Positions 44,662 to 54,407 are shown, counted from the first letter of the stretch. The stretch: DNA of 64,000 nt from Flavobacterium luteolum (GCF_027111275.1 NZ_CP114286.1:4078501-4142500); one strand, 5' to 3'. Numbers and translations: made by a program. Notes: generated by a model from the sequence alone, not told the origin.

Positions 44662-44703
44662 GTGACTGCAAACTTCAACTGAACACTAGAAAAGAACTGG
44701 ATA

Positions 44704-45802
44704 CTATTCCTCTTCTTTCTGTCCCATCATCATCAGATAGGCTTTCAAGAAAGGGTCGATATTTCCGTTCATTACACCGTCAACATCGCTGGTTTCATAA
44801 CCTGTACGAACATCTTTTACTAATTTATAAGGTTGCATTACATAATTACGAATCTGCGATCCCCATTCAATTTTCATTTTTCCGGCCTCAATATCCGCAC
44901 GCTGTGCTTGCTGTTTCTTTAATTCGATTTCATACAATTGAGAACGAAGCATTTGCATAGCACGCTGTCTGTTATCTTGCTGAGATCTAGTTTCAGAACA
45001 CTGAATTTGAATTCCAGTTGGTTTGTGAACCAGTTGTACTTTAGTTTCAACCTTGTTTACGTTCTGTCCACCAGCACCACTTGAGCGAGAAGTTGTAATC
45101 TCGATATCAGCAGGATTAATGTCGATTTCGATACTGTCATCTACAAGCGGATAAACGTAAACGGATACGAAAGAAGTATGACGTTTTGCGTTACTGTCAA
45201 AAGGCGAAATACGAACTAAACGGTGTACACCATTTTCTCCTTTTAGATATCCGAATGAATAATCACCTTCGAACTCTAAAGTTACGGTTTTAATTCCGGC
45301 AACCTCGCCTTCCTGAAAGTTAAGCTCTTTAATTTTGTAGCCATAACTTTCTCCCCACATCATGTACATACGCATTAGCATTCCTGCCCAATCACAACTT
45401 TCGGTTCCTCCAGCACCTGCTGTAATCTGAACCACAGCGCTTAAACTGTCACCTTCGTCAGAAAGCATGTTTTTGAATTCGATATTTTCAATATGTGCTT
45501 GTGCAGCTTCATATTGTTCATCTAATTCATCTACAGAAAGTTCTCCTTCTTTATAAAAATCATAAGCGAGCTGTAGTTCTTCTGTTAATGCTACTGCTTT
45601 GTCATAATCTTCAATCCATTTTTTCTTGTTTCGAAGATTTTTTACAATGTCTTCTGCTTCTTTTGGATTGTTCCAAAAGTCTGGAGCGAACGTTTTTTCT
45701 TCTTCGTTTGCGATTTCGATTAGCTTGGCATCAACGTCAAAGATACCTCCTCAACGCACCAAGGCGCTCCACAATACCTTTTACTTGTTCGGCTGTTGTC
45801 AT
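44704..45802 (-). CDS. prfB: peptide chain release factor 2, with programmed +1 frameshift
   Basis: The gene starts at the ATG at 45802, reads 21 codons to CTT, meets an in-frame TGA (45739-45737) and continues in the +1 frame from GAC at 45738; T45739 is skipped. The site is AGGAGG TAT CTT TGA C, with the Shine-Dalgarno-like AGGAGG at 45751-45746. The joined product is 365 residues, as in E. coli. The GGQ loop (GAGGQNVNK) and the rest of domains 2-4 are complete. Read without the shift the gene would look truncated; it is not a pseudogene. RF2 reads UGA and UAA, so the shift is autoregulatory. Confidence 0.95.
45737..45751 (-). promoter_or_regulatory. prfB recoding site (+1 frameshift)
   Basis: Minus strand AGGAGGTATCTTTGA: internal Shine-Dalgarno-like AGGAGG, 3-nt spacer, slippery CTT and UGA stop. 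Same layout as the E. coli site, where the stimulator reads AGGGGG. Confidence 0.95.
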
Positions 45803-45916
45803 AAATTAATTAATAGGTTTTTATATGTTTTTTAGAATTATTACGTTAATTTGGTCTAGAGAAACCAGCGAGTTAAATTTTACCAAAACTTGCTGAGAAT
45901 AACTATAAGTAATACG

Positions 45917-45924
45917 TAATTTTG
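45917..45924 (+). promoter_or_regulatory. -7 element of the threonine aldolase gene
   Basis: TAATTTTG, 30 nt before the ATG at 45955. No well-spaced -33 TTG. Confidence 0.45.
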
Positions 45925-45928
45925 CATA

Positions 45929-45936
45929 CAAAAATA
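45929..45936 (-). promoter_or_regulatory. prfB -7 element
   Basis: TATTTTTG on the minus strand, 126 nt before the prfB ATG. It overlaps the predicted start region of the opposite promoter. Confidence 0.4.
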
Positions 45937-45954
45937 AGATATAGTTTTTAGAAT

Positions 45955-46974
45955 ATGGAAATAAATTTAATCAGCGATACCATAACAAAGCCTACTTATG
46001 AAATGCTGCAGTATATGTTTAACGCCCATGTTGGCGATGATGTATACAAACAGGACCCAACGGTGATTGAATTGGAAAACAGGACAGCAGAGTTTTTTGG
46101 TATGGAAGCTGGTCTTTTCTTTCCGTCTGGAACTATGGCAAACCAGACTGCAATTAAACTGCACACGCAACCTGGCGAACAGCTGATCGCTGATAAATAT
46201 GCCCACGTTTATCATTATGAAGGAGGGGGAGTTTCTTTTAACAGCGGTGTTTCTTGCTGTTTAGTAGATGGAAACCGCGGAATGATAACTGCTGCGCAAG
46301 TAAAAGCAGCAATAAATGATCCAGAGTTTTATCATAGCCCGCTAACAAGTTTGGTTTGTGTGGAAAATACAACCAATAAAGGTGGCGGTGCGTGTTATGA
46401 ATTAGAAGATTTAAGAGAAATAAAAAAGGTTTGTGATGCTCATAATCTCAAGTTTCATTTGGACGGAGCTAGAATATGGAATGCATTAGTAGCTAAAAGG
46501 CAGAATCCCAGAGAATTTGGGGCGATTTTCGATACCATTTCCGTTTGTTTGTCTAAAGGGTTAGGTGCTCCAATTGGTTCTGTACTTCTTGGAAGTAAAG
46601 CTGATATTCATAGAGCGTTGAGAATCAGAAAGATATTGGGTGGAGGAATGCGTCAAGTTGGCTATTTGGCTGCGGCTGGATTATATGCTTTGGCTCATAA
46701 TATCGAAAGATTAGCAGAAGATCATCGCCGTGCAAAGGAAATAGCAAAAATCTTAAGCACAAAACCTTGGATCGCGGCAATCGAACCTGTAGAAACTAAT
46801 ATTTTGATTTTTTCACTGGCAGAAGGTTATAGTGACCAATTATTAATTGAAAAATTGAAACAGAAAAATATACTTATAAGTTCTTTAGGGCATAATAAAC
46901 TCCGAATTGTAACGCATCTAGATTATAAAGAAGTGATGCATACTTATGTGTTGGAAACACTTTCGAAGTTTTAG
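45955..46974 (+). CDS. threonine aldolase family protein
   Basis: 339 residues. A PLP fold-type I enzyme: N-terminal LISDTITKPT, GDDVYKQDPTV, FFPSGTMANQ and the PLP lysine in VCLSKGLGAPIGSVL. It cleaves threonine or allo-threonine to glycine and acetaldehyde (LtaE/GLY1 type). Stereochemistry of the substrate cannot be read. Divergent from prfB. Confidence 0.88.
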   Translation: MEINLISDTITKPTYEMLQYMFNAHVGDDVYKQDPTVIELENRTAEFFGMEAGLFFPSGTMANQTAIKLHTQPGEQLIADKYAHVYHYEGGGVSFNSGVSCCLVDGNRGMITAAQVKAAINDPEFYHSPLTSLVCVENTTNKGGGACYELEDLREIKKVCDAHNLKFHLDGARIWNALVAKRQNPREFGAIFDTISVCLSKGLGAPIGSVLLGSKADIHRALRIRKILGGGMRQVGYLAAAGLYALAHNIERLAEDHRRAKEIAKILSTKPWIAAIEPVETNILIFSLAEGYSDQLLIEKLKQKNILISSLGHNKLRIVTHLDYKEVMHTYVLETLSKF

Positions 46975-46980
46975 GAGAAA

Positions 46981-47128
46981 GGTGCTAAGCTTCTAAGGTA
47001 CTGAGGTTCTAAGGAAGAAAGAAATAAAGCTTTTAAAAAAAAAAAGAGGATGTTAATACATCCTCTTTTTTTTGTCAAAAAAATAAAACTTAGAACCTTA
47101 GCCTCTTAGAACCTCAGTGCCTTAAAAG
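46981..47128. repeat. octamer repeats in inverted pair flanking a terminator
   Basis: Left block GGTGCTAA, GCTTCTAA, GGTACTGA, GGTTCTAA (46981-47012); right block CTTAGAAC, CTTAGCCT, CTTAGAAC, CTCAGTGC, CTTAAAAG (47089-47128), the reverse complement. A strong terminator lies between them. Confidence 0.85.
47041..47070. terminator. bidirectional terminator inside octamer repeats
   Basis: AAAAAGAGGATGT pairs with ACATCCTCTTTTT around TAAT, between the convergent threonine aldolase and ybaB genes. Confidence 0.9.
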
Positions 47129-47129
47129 C

Positions 47130-47450
47130 TTATTTAAACAAATTATCCATTCCAGGAATAGACGGCATATCCATTCTAGCTACAGCGTCTAATTCTCTTT
47201 CGTTTACACTTGTTGCTTTTTCTATTGCTTTATTTAACGTTACAATTAAGTAATCTTCTAGCTGTTCTTTATCTTCTAAAAGAGAACCATCAATAGAAAG
47301 TGATTTTATTTTTCTACTAGCTGTAATAGTAACTTTTAATAATCCGTCAGCGCTTTGTTCATCAATCAAAACAGTATCTAAACGCTTTTTGGTATCTTCA
47401 ATTTTTTGCTGGGTTTCTTTAAGTTTGCCCATCATTCCCATTAAATCCAT
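47130..47450 (-). CDS. YbaB/EbfC family nucleoid-associated protein
   Basis: 106 residues. Two helices around a small sheet; [20 protein letters not shown] at the N-terminus and [17 protein letters not shown] at the C-terminus match YbaB, a small dimeric DNA-binding protein. dnaX or recR, its usual neighbours in proteobacteria, are absent here. Confidence 0.87.
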   Translation of the reverse strand: MDLMGMMGKLKETQQKIEDTKKRLDTVLIDEQSADGLLKVTITASRKIKSLSIDGSLLEDKEQLEDYLIVTLNKAIEKATSVNERELDAVARMDMPSIPGMDNLFK

Positions 47451-47534
47451 TTTTGTTGATTTTTTAAATTATTTCAGACAAAATTACTATATTGCTGTGT
47501 TAATTCAATAGAATATTTTATGAAAAAATTAATT

Positions 47535-47562
47535 TTGTTCTGTTGGGTTTGTGCTATTTTTG
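47535..47562 (+). promoter_or_regulatory. promoter of the S9 peptidase gene
   Basis: TTG at 47535-47537, a 17-bp spacer and TATTTTTG at 47555-47562; 32 nt before the ATG at 47595. Confidence 0.6.
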
Positions 47563-47594
47563 CGTCTTCATATTTAAAAATTAATGCTTAATAA

Positions 47595-49655
47595 ATGCAA
47601 AATGATATATCGGCCCCAAAGGCTAAAATAATTCCAAAGACATTAAAAAAACATAAAGAAGCTAGAATTGACAACTATTTCTGGCTTAATGACAGAGAGA
47701 ATTCAGAAGTAATTGATTATCTAAATAAGGAGAATGCTTATTACGAAAGCATGACTTCTCATACCCAAAAATTAAAAGATAGTCTGTTTGAAGAAATGAA
47801 AGCAAGGATTAAAGAAGACGATTCTTCTGTTCCTTATTTCTACAACGGCTATTTTTATATCACACGTTTTGAAACTGGTCAGGATTATCCAATTTTTGCC
47901 AGAAAAAAAGGAAGCCTTTCTGCCGAAGAAGAAATTCTTTTTAACTGCAACGAAATGGCAAAAGGACATGCTTATTTTAAATTGGGAGGTTTAAGCATTA
48001 GTCCAGATAATAAATTTGCCAGTTTTGGAGTAGATATTGTCGGAAGAAGAATATATACAATTCAATTTAAAAACTTAGAAACAGGTGAAATTTTAGCTGA
48101 TAAAATAGAAAATGTTACAGGAGCTTCTGTTTGGGCAAATGATAACAAAACTGTTTTTTATGTTAGACAAGATGAAACAACACTAAGAGCTGATAAAGTT
48201 TTCAGGCATAAATTAAATACAACTTCAGATAATGATGTTTTAGTTTATGATGAAGTTGATGATACTTTTAATGTGTCTATCAGCAAAGAAAAATCAAGAA
48301 AATACATTGTTATTGGTTCTGGAAGCACTTTGACAACTGAATATAGAATCTTGAATTCTAGTAATCCAGAAGGAGAATTTACTGTTTTTCAGTCACGCGT
48401 TCGCGGATTAGAATACAGTATTTCTCATTACGAAGATTCGTTTTATATTCTGACCAATAAAGATAAGGCGACGAATTTTAAGTTAATGAAAACGCCAGAA
48501 GACAAAACAGGAAAGAAAAACTGGGTAGATCTTATTCCGCACAGAGAAGATGTTTTGTTGGAAGATATTGAGATATTTAAAAACTATTTAGTTGTAGAAG
48601 AACGTTCTAATGGATTGAATCATATTAGAATTATGCCTTGGAATGAGGAGCCGGATTATTACCTTCCTTTTGGCAGCGAAACGTACAATGCCTATACAAC
48701 AACAAATGTTGATTTTGATACTGATATTTTGCGTTACAGTTATCAATCATTGGCAACCCCATCTTCTGTGATTGATTTTAATATGAAGACTAAAACCAAA
48801 GAAATCTTGAAGGAACAAGAAGTTTTAGGCGGAAAATTTGATAAAGACAATTATATAGAAGAACGAGTTTGGGCAACAGCAAGAGATGGAGTAAAAGTGC
48901 CTATTTCTATGGTTTATAAAAAAGGATTAGAGAAAAATGGTAAAAACCCGTTGTTGCTTTATGCATACGGTTCGTACGGAATTACGATGGATACCTATTT
49001 TTCTTCAACAAGATTATCGCTCTTAGACCGCGGATTTGTTTATGCAATAGCTCATATTAGAGGTGGTGAAGACTTAGGAAGACAATGGTACGAAGACGGA
49101 AAACTGTTAAAAAAGAAAAATACCTTTACAGATTTCATTGATTGCTCTAAATTTGTAATAGACCAAAAGTATACCTCTCCTGAACATTTGTATGCAGAAG
49201 GAGGATCTGCTGGCGGACTTTTAATGGGAGTAATCGTAAATGAAGCTCCTGAATTGTATAATGGCGTTATCGCTCAGGTGCCTTTTGTAGATGTAATTAC
49301 TACAATGTTGGATGACAGTATTCCGCTTACAACTGGAGAGTATGACGAATGGGGAAACCCAAACAATAAAAAGTATTATGATTATATGTTGTCGTACTCA
49401 CCTTACGATAATGTAAAAGCACAAGAATATCCTAATATGTATGTTTCTACCGGATTACACGATTCGCAGGTACAATATTGGGAGCCAGCTAAATGGGTTG
49501 CAAAATTGAGAGATTTAAAAGCAAATAATAAGCTTTTGTTTTTAGATACCAATATGGATGCAGGTCATGGTGGGGCTTCGGGACGTTTTGAGGCTTTAAA
49601 AGACTTAGCAAAAGAATTTAGTTTTTTATTAGATTTAGAAAAAATTAAAAGCTAA
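47595..49655 (+). CDS. S9 family serine peptidase, oligopeptidase B type
   Basis: 686 residues. An N-terminal seven-bladed beta-propeller (about 75-410) and a C-terminal alpha/beta-hydrolase domain. Nucleophile Ser538 in [10 protein letters not shown]; the acidic residue and histidine are in the C-terminal [22 protein letters not shown] region, the latter giving the His. Oligopeptidase B cleaves short peptides after Lys or Arg in the cytoplasm. No signal peptide. The specificity is inferred from similarity to PtrB rather than from specific residues. Confidence 0.88.
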   Translation: MQNDISAPKAKIIPKTLKKHKEARIDNYFWLNDRENSEVIDYLNKENAYYESMTSHTQKLKDSLFEEMKARIKEDDSSVPYFYNGYFYITRFETGQDYPIFARKKGSLSAEEEILFNCNEMAKGHAYFKLGGLSISPDNKFASFGVDIVGRRIYTIQFKNLETGEILADKIENVTGASVWANDNKTVFYVRQDETTLRADKVFRHKLNTTSDNDVLVYDEVDDTFNVSISKEKSRKYIVIGSGSTLTTEYRILNSSNPEGEFTVFQSRVRGLEYSISHYEDSFYILTNKDKATNFKLMKTPEDKTGKKNWVDLIPHREDVLLEDIEIFKNYLVVEERSNGLNHIRIMPWNEEPDYYLPFGSETYNAYTTTNVDFDTDILRYSYQSLATPSSVIDFNMKTKTKEILKEQEVLGGKFDKDNYIEERVWATARDGVKVPISMVYKKGLEKNGKNPLLLYAYGSYGITMDTYFSSTRLSLLDRGFVYAIAHIRGGEDLGRQWYEDGKLLKKKNTFTDFIDCSKFVIDQKYTSPEHLYAEGGSAGGLLMGVIVNEAPELYNGVIAQVPFVDVITTMLDDSIPLTTGEYDEWGNPNNKKYYDYMLSYSPYDNVKAQEYPNMYVSTGLHDSQVQYWEPAKWVAKLRDLKANNKLLFLDTNMDAGHGGASGRFEALKDLAKEFSFLLDLEKIKS

Positions 49656-49670
49656 TTAGAAATTTTTTGT

Positions 49671-49678
49671 TAAATTTG
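49671..49678 (+). promoter_or_regulatory. -7 element of the cysteine-synthase-like gene
   Basis: TAAATTTG, 48 nt before the ATG at 49727. It lies inside the longer open frame from 49667 and supports the later start. Confidence 0.45.
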
Positions 49679-49726
49679 CAACCTATCAAGGTTAATTTGA
49701 AAAGGCCTTTGATTAACTATTTTTTT

Positions 49727-50767
49727 ATGAAAGAAGAAATAACTGCTTATAATAATGTTTTAGAGTTAATAGGAAACACGCCCCTTATTAAGCTAAATAA
49801 AATTACCGAAGAGTTAGAAGGAAATTTCTACGCAAAGGTAGAAGCTTTCAACCCAGGTCATTCCTCAAAAGATAGAATAGCGTTATATATTATTGAAGAA
49901 GCCGAGAGAAAAGGAATTCTATCTCCAGGAGATACCATTATCGAAACTACCTCTGGTAATACAGGATTTAGTTTAGCAATGGTAAGCATTATTAAAGGTT
50001 ACAATTGTATTTTGGCCGTAAGTTCAAAATCATCTAAAGATAAAATTGACATGTTGAGAAGTTTAGGCGCCAAAGTGTATGTCTGTCCGGCTCACGTTTC
50101 TGCAGATGATGAAAGATCTTATTATAATGTAGCCAAACGTTTGCATGAAGAGACTAAAGGATCAGTCTATATTAATCAATATTTTAATCAACTAAATATT
50201 GATGCCCACTACAACACTACAGGTCCTGAGATTTGGGAACAAACAAAAGGACAAATTACGCACTTAGTTGCTTGCAGCGGAACAGGAGGAACTATCTCTG
50301 GAACTGCAAAATTCTTAAAAGAAAAAAATCCAAATATTAGAATTCTAGGAGTTGATGCTTTTGGTTCTGTATTGAAGAAATACCACGAGACAAAAGAGTT
50401 TGACAGCAAAGAAATTTATCCATACCGTATAGAAGGTTTAGGTAAAAACTTAATCCCGTCAGCTACAGATTTTGATATTATTGATAAATTCATGAAAGTA
50501 ACCGACGAAGAAAGTGCTCACTCTGCAAGAGAGATTACTAGAAAAGAAGGTTTATTTGTTGGATATACTTCTGGAGCAGTAATGCAAGCTATTAAGCAAT
50601 ATGCTGAAGAAGGCGAATTTACAAAAGATAGTAATATTATTGCTATTTTCCCAGATCACGGTTCTCGTTACATGAGTAAAGTATTCAGTGATGACTGGAT
50701 GAATGAACAAGGTTTCTTTGATAGTGTTAACGAAGAAGAAGCGCAAAAAATTGAATTTGTAAAGTAA
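49727..50767 (+). CDS. PLP-dependent cysteine synthase family protein
   Basis: 346 residues from the ATG at 49727. Fold-type II with PLP lysine Lys48 (NPGHSSKDR), [11 protein letters not shown] and SGTGGTISG phosphate-binding loop. Longer than CysM at 5162 and with the alternative GHSSKD sequence, it resembles the cystathionine beta-synthase/cysteine synthase group, without a CBS pair. It may use O-acetylserine, O-phosphoserine or homocysteine plus serine; the role is open. Second enzyme of this class in the window. Confidence 0.85.
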   Translation: MKEEITAYNNVLELIGNTPLIKLNKITEELEGNFYAKVEAFNPGHSSKDRIALYIIEEAERKGILSPGDTIIETTSGNTGFSLAMVSIIKGYNCILAVSSKSSKDKIDMLRSLGAKVYVCPAHVSADDERSYYNVAKRLHEETKGSVYINQYFNQLNIDAHYNTTGPEIWEQTKGQITHLVACSGTGGTISGTAKFLKEKNPNIRILGVDAFGSVLKKYHETKEFDSKEIYPYRIEGLGKNLIPSATDFDIIDKFMKVTDEESAHSAREITRKEGLFVGYTSGAVMQAIKQYAEEGEFTKDSNIIAIFPDHGSRYMSKVFSDDWMNEQGFFDSVNEEEAQKIEFVK

Positions 50768-51114
50768 TAAAGTACTTTTAAAAATATTTAAACTCCATTC
50801 GTAATTTTCGAATGGAGTTTTTTTTTTGAGCAAATTTCCATGAAATACTAAACGATTCAAAAAGTATAATTTATAGTATTGTTGAATATACCGTATTTAT
50901 ACGTAGGAAATTATGATTTTCAATAATTTTAATTTAATAATTTAATAGTATTTATGATTTTGTGTGAAAGTTGTTTGTTGATAAAATTGTTGAAAAGTGT
51001 TACTTTAACGAGTATTTAGGTCAGTTGTCGGAAATATTTCCGCTCAAAATCATAATAATCTAGTTTAGAGGTGTTAAAATAACATAAGTTGTTTAATCCC
51101 TAAAATCTACTATT
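50768..51114. other. 347-bp AT-rich intergenic region with a shared motif
   Basis: Holds the terminator of the cysteine-synthase-like gene, then an AT-rich leader. GTATTTATACGTAGGAA at 50893-50909 closely matches GTATTTCTATGTAGGAA at 53321-53337, both upstream of the paralogous LamG genes. I see no gene. Confidence 0.6.
50790..50827 (+). terminator. terminator of the cysteine-synthase-like gene
   Basis: AAACTCCATTCG (50790-50801) pairs with CGAATGGAGTTT (50809-50820) followed by a T-tract. Confidence 0.9.
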
Positions 51115-52008
51115 ATGAAAAAATTACTACTAGCAGTATTGTTTGTAAGTTTTTTGAATGTGAATGCGCAAACACCGATTCAGGAATTTAACTTTAACGG
51201 AACTTTAAACAATACAGCAAACACCATCTCATTTATCGGAACCAACAATTTCGTGGCTGACAGAGCAGGAGTTGTAAAAGGAGCTCAACGATTAAATAAT
51301 AAAGCTTTAGAAGCTGTAATCGATGATCTGCCTCAAGGAAAGAGCTCAAGAACAATTAGCATTTGGGTTAAATTCAATGATATTTCGAATCCAAACTATG
51401 TTTGGGGTTACGGAAATCCTCTTAATGCACAATATTGCGGTTTATTACAACAAGGAACAACCTCTTCTAACTCTGATTTGAGTTTGGCTGCTTGGGGAGC
51501 TTCTAATGATGTAATTGTCTCTACGCCGCTTGAAAAGAACGTATGGTACAATTATGCTATTACTTATGAAGGTACGACTTCTAAAATATATCGTGATGGT
51601 AAATTATTAAAGTATCTGGAAGGTATGGTAAGATCTACTAATGGAAATATTTTTAGATTGGGCGAAATCAATACGACGGTGGGAATTAATGCAGATATTG
51701 ACGATTTGAAGATCTATAATGTAGCTTTGACACCAGATCAGGTAAATCAGTTGTATGAGAACGAAAAAGCATCTAATTTAATGGCAGTGGCTACAGAGGC
51801 GAAGACAACAAAAACTGCAGTAAAAGCAAAACCAAATCAGACAATAATTACTTCGGGCGATGTTAACGGAACGGCAAAAAGCATTGAGGTTTATTCGCAA
51901 GGGCAAAAAATAGTGGGAAGTAATGCAACGAATTTAAGCGATCTTCCAGAAGGGACTTATTTATTAAAAATTACAAGTACTCCATCGAAAAAAATTACTT
52001 CAAAATAA
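51115..52008 (+). CDS. secreted LamG-domain protein, paralogue A
   Basis: 297 residues. A Sec signal peptide (about 1-18, ending NVNAQ), one LamG/concanavalin-like jelly-roll domain (about 25-215; FNFNGTLNNTANTISF, SIWVKFNDIS, INADIDDLKIYN), a Lys/Thr/Ala linker and a C-terminal piece like a type IX secretion tail (IEVYSQGQKIVGSNATNLSD, LPEGTYLLKIT, then a Lys-rich end). The tail lacks the usual leading NP motif. Likely carbohydrate-binding or adhesive, at the cell surface or released. Clear paralogue at 53490. Confidence 0.83.
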   Translation: MKKLLLAVLFVSFLNVNAQTPIQEFNFNGTLNNTANTISFIGTNNFVADRAGVVKGAQRLNNKALEAVIDDLPQGKSSRTISIWVKFNDISNPNYVWGYGNPLNAQYCGLLQQGTTSSNSDLSLAAWGASNDVIVSTPLEKNVWYNYAITYEGTTSKIYRDGKLLKYLEGMVRSTNGNIFRLGEINTTVGINADIDDLKIYNVALTPDQVNQLYENEKASNLMAVATEAKTTKTAVKAKPNQTIITSGDVNGTAKSIEVYSQGQKIVGSNATNLSDLPEGTYLLKITSTPSKKITSK

Positions 52009-52083
52009 ATGGTTTTTTAGTTTACTTTTTAAATGTTAGTTAGTTTTTTATTGCGCATGCAATTGGGTTTTTGGAATAGTAAT

Positions 52084-52114
52084 GAAAGCTTTCTGTATTC
52101 AGAAGGCTTTTTTT
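52084..52114. terminator. bidirectional terminator
   Basis: AAAGCtTTCTG pairs with CAGAAgGCTTT around TATT, with T-tracts, between convergent genes ending at 52008 and 52115. Confidence 0.75.
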
Positions 52115-53134
52115 TTAGTCTAATTTCCATCCAAAAGTAGTCTGAAATACATAGTCATCTTTTGATGCGCCCGGCTTTGGTTTGTTATCATAGTTATAAA
52201 CAAACGAAAGTTTGATGAAGAAATCTAATGGTAAATCATATTTGGTATCTACAGAAAAATCGGCACGTATTCTTTTGCTTTCTGTTAAACTCGGAAAAAA
52301 ATTCACTTTAGATTGAATGCTAAAATCACCAATATCATACAGGTTAAGGTCGCTTCCTAGAAATAATTCCAAACTTTTATTAGGAGTTGCAGTTCCAGTA
52401 AAACGTTCGTGGTTAAAAGACAATCCGGAAGCAATTCCCCAGTATTTTTTATTGCTATGCATAAGGTATTTTCCGTAACCTGCTTTTGATACAACACGAA
52501 GATCGATATCTTGTTCTGTATTTTTTAAAGTTACAACAGATAGCGGAATAAAATAGTCTTTTGGCAGTAAATGGATATAGCTGACATCGGTATCAATCCT
52601 TCGTATAGGATCGCTATCATCTTGTATAGATTGAATTTGTTTGTAGGTTGCATTTCCATACCATTTTTTAGCAGTGTAGCCTAAATTTACATTTATTGTA
52701 AATTGCTGTAAACTTTGTGCTTTGGTTAATTTGATTCCTGCGTCGAAACTAGCATCAAGTCTATGCCAAAAATTTTCGTCAACAGGTTTAATGCGTACAA
52801 TATCAGCGAGATCAACGATGCTTTTGGTTTGTGTTTCAATATTAGTTATTTCACATTTGCCGGGAGTTTCAATTTTGACGATTTTTCCGTTTAGTAAATT
52901 GCCATTAGAAAGATTGATAATATAAATTCGATCTGAACTAATATTTTTAACATGTTTCCATTCTAATTTAAAATCCTCTTTGCTGTAATCGGTTTCTATT
53001 TGTAATATGCCTTTGTTCATTGTTTTTATTTCGCCAACGATGATATCATTGTTTTTTAAGACAAGAGTATCAGAAACCTGTGCACTGATTTTTAAGAAAA
53101 ACAAAAGAAAAAGTAGAAATATAGTTTTCTTCAT
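52115..53134 (-). CDS. DUF481 family outer-membrane protein
   Basis: 339 residues with a signal peptide (ending near LKISAQ). An N-terminal beta-rich region (about 20-110; LKNNDIIVGEI, LEWKHVKNISSDRIYI) is followed by alternating strands ending in FKLD-like residues typical of an outer-membrane barrel (YGKYLMHSNKKYWGIASG, LFLGSDLNLYDIG, FIKLSFVYNYDNKP). DUF481 (YdiY-like) proteins are of unknown function, perhaps salt-stress related. Lies convergent between the two LamG paralogues. Confidence 0.82.
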   Translation of the reverse strand: MKKTIFLLFLLFFLKISAQVSDTLVLKNNDIIVGEIKTMNKGILQIETDYSKEDFKLEWKHVKNISSDRIYIINLSNGNLLNGKIVKIETPGKCEITNIETQTKSIVDLADIVRIKPVDENFWHRLDASFDAGIKLTKAQSLQQFTINVNLGYTAKKWYGNATYKQIQSIQDDSDPIRRIDTDVSYIHLLPKDYFIPLSVVTLKNTEQDIDLRVVSKAGYGKYLMHSNKKYWGIASGLSFNHERFTGTATPNKSLELFLGSDLNLYDIGDFSIQSKVNFFPSLTESKRIRADFSVDTKYDLPLDFFIKLSFVYNYDNKPKPGASKDDYVFQTTFGWKLD

Positions 53135-53489
53135 ATTTAAGTTTATTTCTTTGATTTACAGCTTGTAATATTAAAGTTAGAAATAAAAATGCAATGTAAG
53201 ATAGAATTATAAAAAATTAGTGTTTTGAATGTTTTCAATTACTGCAGATAAATTAAATTGAGTTTAAAACAGTTTGAAAGAATGGTATTTGAACTATAAA
53301 AGTATTTTTGTGAGAATTATGTATTTCTATGTAGGAATGGTTTGGATATGCTGAATTTTAATTATAGTTTTAACAAATTTTTTAAAAATAATAAACGAAA
53401 TTTTAAAACTGTAAAATCTTAATCGTTTAAATTTTACAATCAAATACTATTTGCCTTAACCCAAAACTATTCTGATAAAAGCTATAATT
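53135..53489. other. 355-bp AT-rich intergenic region with a shared motif
   Basis: Between the divergent DUF481 and LamG B genes. Contains GTATTTCTATGTAGGAA at 53321-53337 (matching the copy at 50893) and no gene that I can support. Confidence 0.6.
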
Positions 53490-54395
53490 ATGAAAAAAAT
53501 ATTACTCACTTTAATGTTTGTAAATTTTTTAACTGCTAATGCGCAAAATCCGGTGCAAGAATTTAATTTCAACGGAAATCTAAACAGTGCCGATAACACC
53601 ATTTCTTTTTTAGGCACTCCAGTTTTTGTAAATGACAGAATGGGAAGTCCTAAAAGTGCTTTACGACTTGCAAACAAGGCTTATCAGGCAGTAGTAGGAG
53701 AGCTTCCTCAGGATAATAAACCAAAAACAATATCTATTTGGGTAAAATTTAATGCAGTTAATATTCCGAATTACATCTTTGGATACGGTGCGGCGGTAAA
53801 TGGACAATATTTTGGTTTGGTGCATCAGCCGGTAACTGGTGGCAATGCAGATTTAAGTTTAGTGGGTTGGGGAGACACAAATAATGTAATAGTTTCAGTG
53901 CCATTAGTAAAAGAGACATGGTATATGTATAGTATCACTTATGATGGAAATGTATCAAAAATTTATCGTAATGGCGAATTGCTAAAAACTGTAGAAGGAA
54001 TTCAGCGTTCAGCAAAGGGCTATATTTTAAATCTGGGAAAATTAAATACTTCAACGAGTATTAATGCAGATATTGACGATTTAAGATTATATAGCGTTGC
54101 TATGACAGACGAACAGGTTAGAGAAGCATATAATAGCTCGAAACCAAGCACTTCTTCGGTATCTCAAACAGTTCCTGTGGCTACTAATACTGTAAATGCA
54201 CCTAAAAAAGCCGCCTCTATACCTGTAAAAGCTTCTGCACCTGTCAACGCTCCAACAGAAACAAATAAAAGCACTAAAACTATTGAGGTTTTTTCGCAAG
54301 GAAAACAAATAATGAGTGCTAATGCTTCTAATATAACCGATTTGCCTGAAGGGACTTATTTGATTAAGGTTATTAATTCGGCTGGAAAAAAATAA
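53490..54395 (+). CDS. secreted LamG-domain protein, paralogue B
   Basis: 301 residues with the same architecture as the gene at 51115: signal peptide (ending TANAQ), LamG domain (FNFNGNLNSADNTISFLG, SIWVKFNAVN, INADIDDLRLYS) and a C-terminal tail (IEVFSQGKQIMSANASN, LPEGTYLIKV). The linker is richer in Pro/Ala/Val (VPVATNTVNAPKKAAS). Ends one short Gly-Lys-Lys after the tail, so the terminal strands are slightly shorter than in A. Followed by a bidirectional hairpin terminator. Confidence 0.83.
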   Translation: MKKILLTLMFVNFLTANAQNPVQEFNFNGNLNSADNTISFLGTPVFVNDRMGSPKSALRLANKAYQAVVGELPQDNKPKTISIWVKFNAVNIPNYIFGYGAAVNGQYFGLVHQPVTGGNADLSLVGWGDTNNVIVSVPLVKETWYMYSITYDGNVSKIYRNGELLKTVEGIQRSAKGYILNLGKLNTSTSINADIDDLRLYSVAMTDEQVREAYNSSKPSTSSVSQTVPVATNTVNAPKKAASIPVKASAPVNAPTETNKSTKTIEVFSQGKQIMSANASNITDLPEGTYLIKVINSAGKK

Positions 54396-54407
54396 CTGTT
54401 TATAAAA

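Noticed and set aside
44704..45468. Truncated release factor 2 or pseudogene with an internal start
   Set aside because: The N-terminal part lies upstream in another frame and joins through a textbook CTT TGA frameshift site, giving a full-length RF2.
45495..45809. 104-residue open frame on the plus strand
   Set aside because: It is antisense to prfB codons, has a Leu/His/Arg-rich composition typical of shadow frames, and lacks a promoter.
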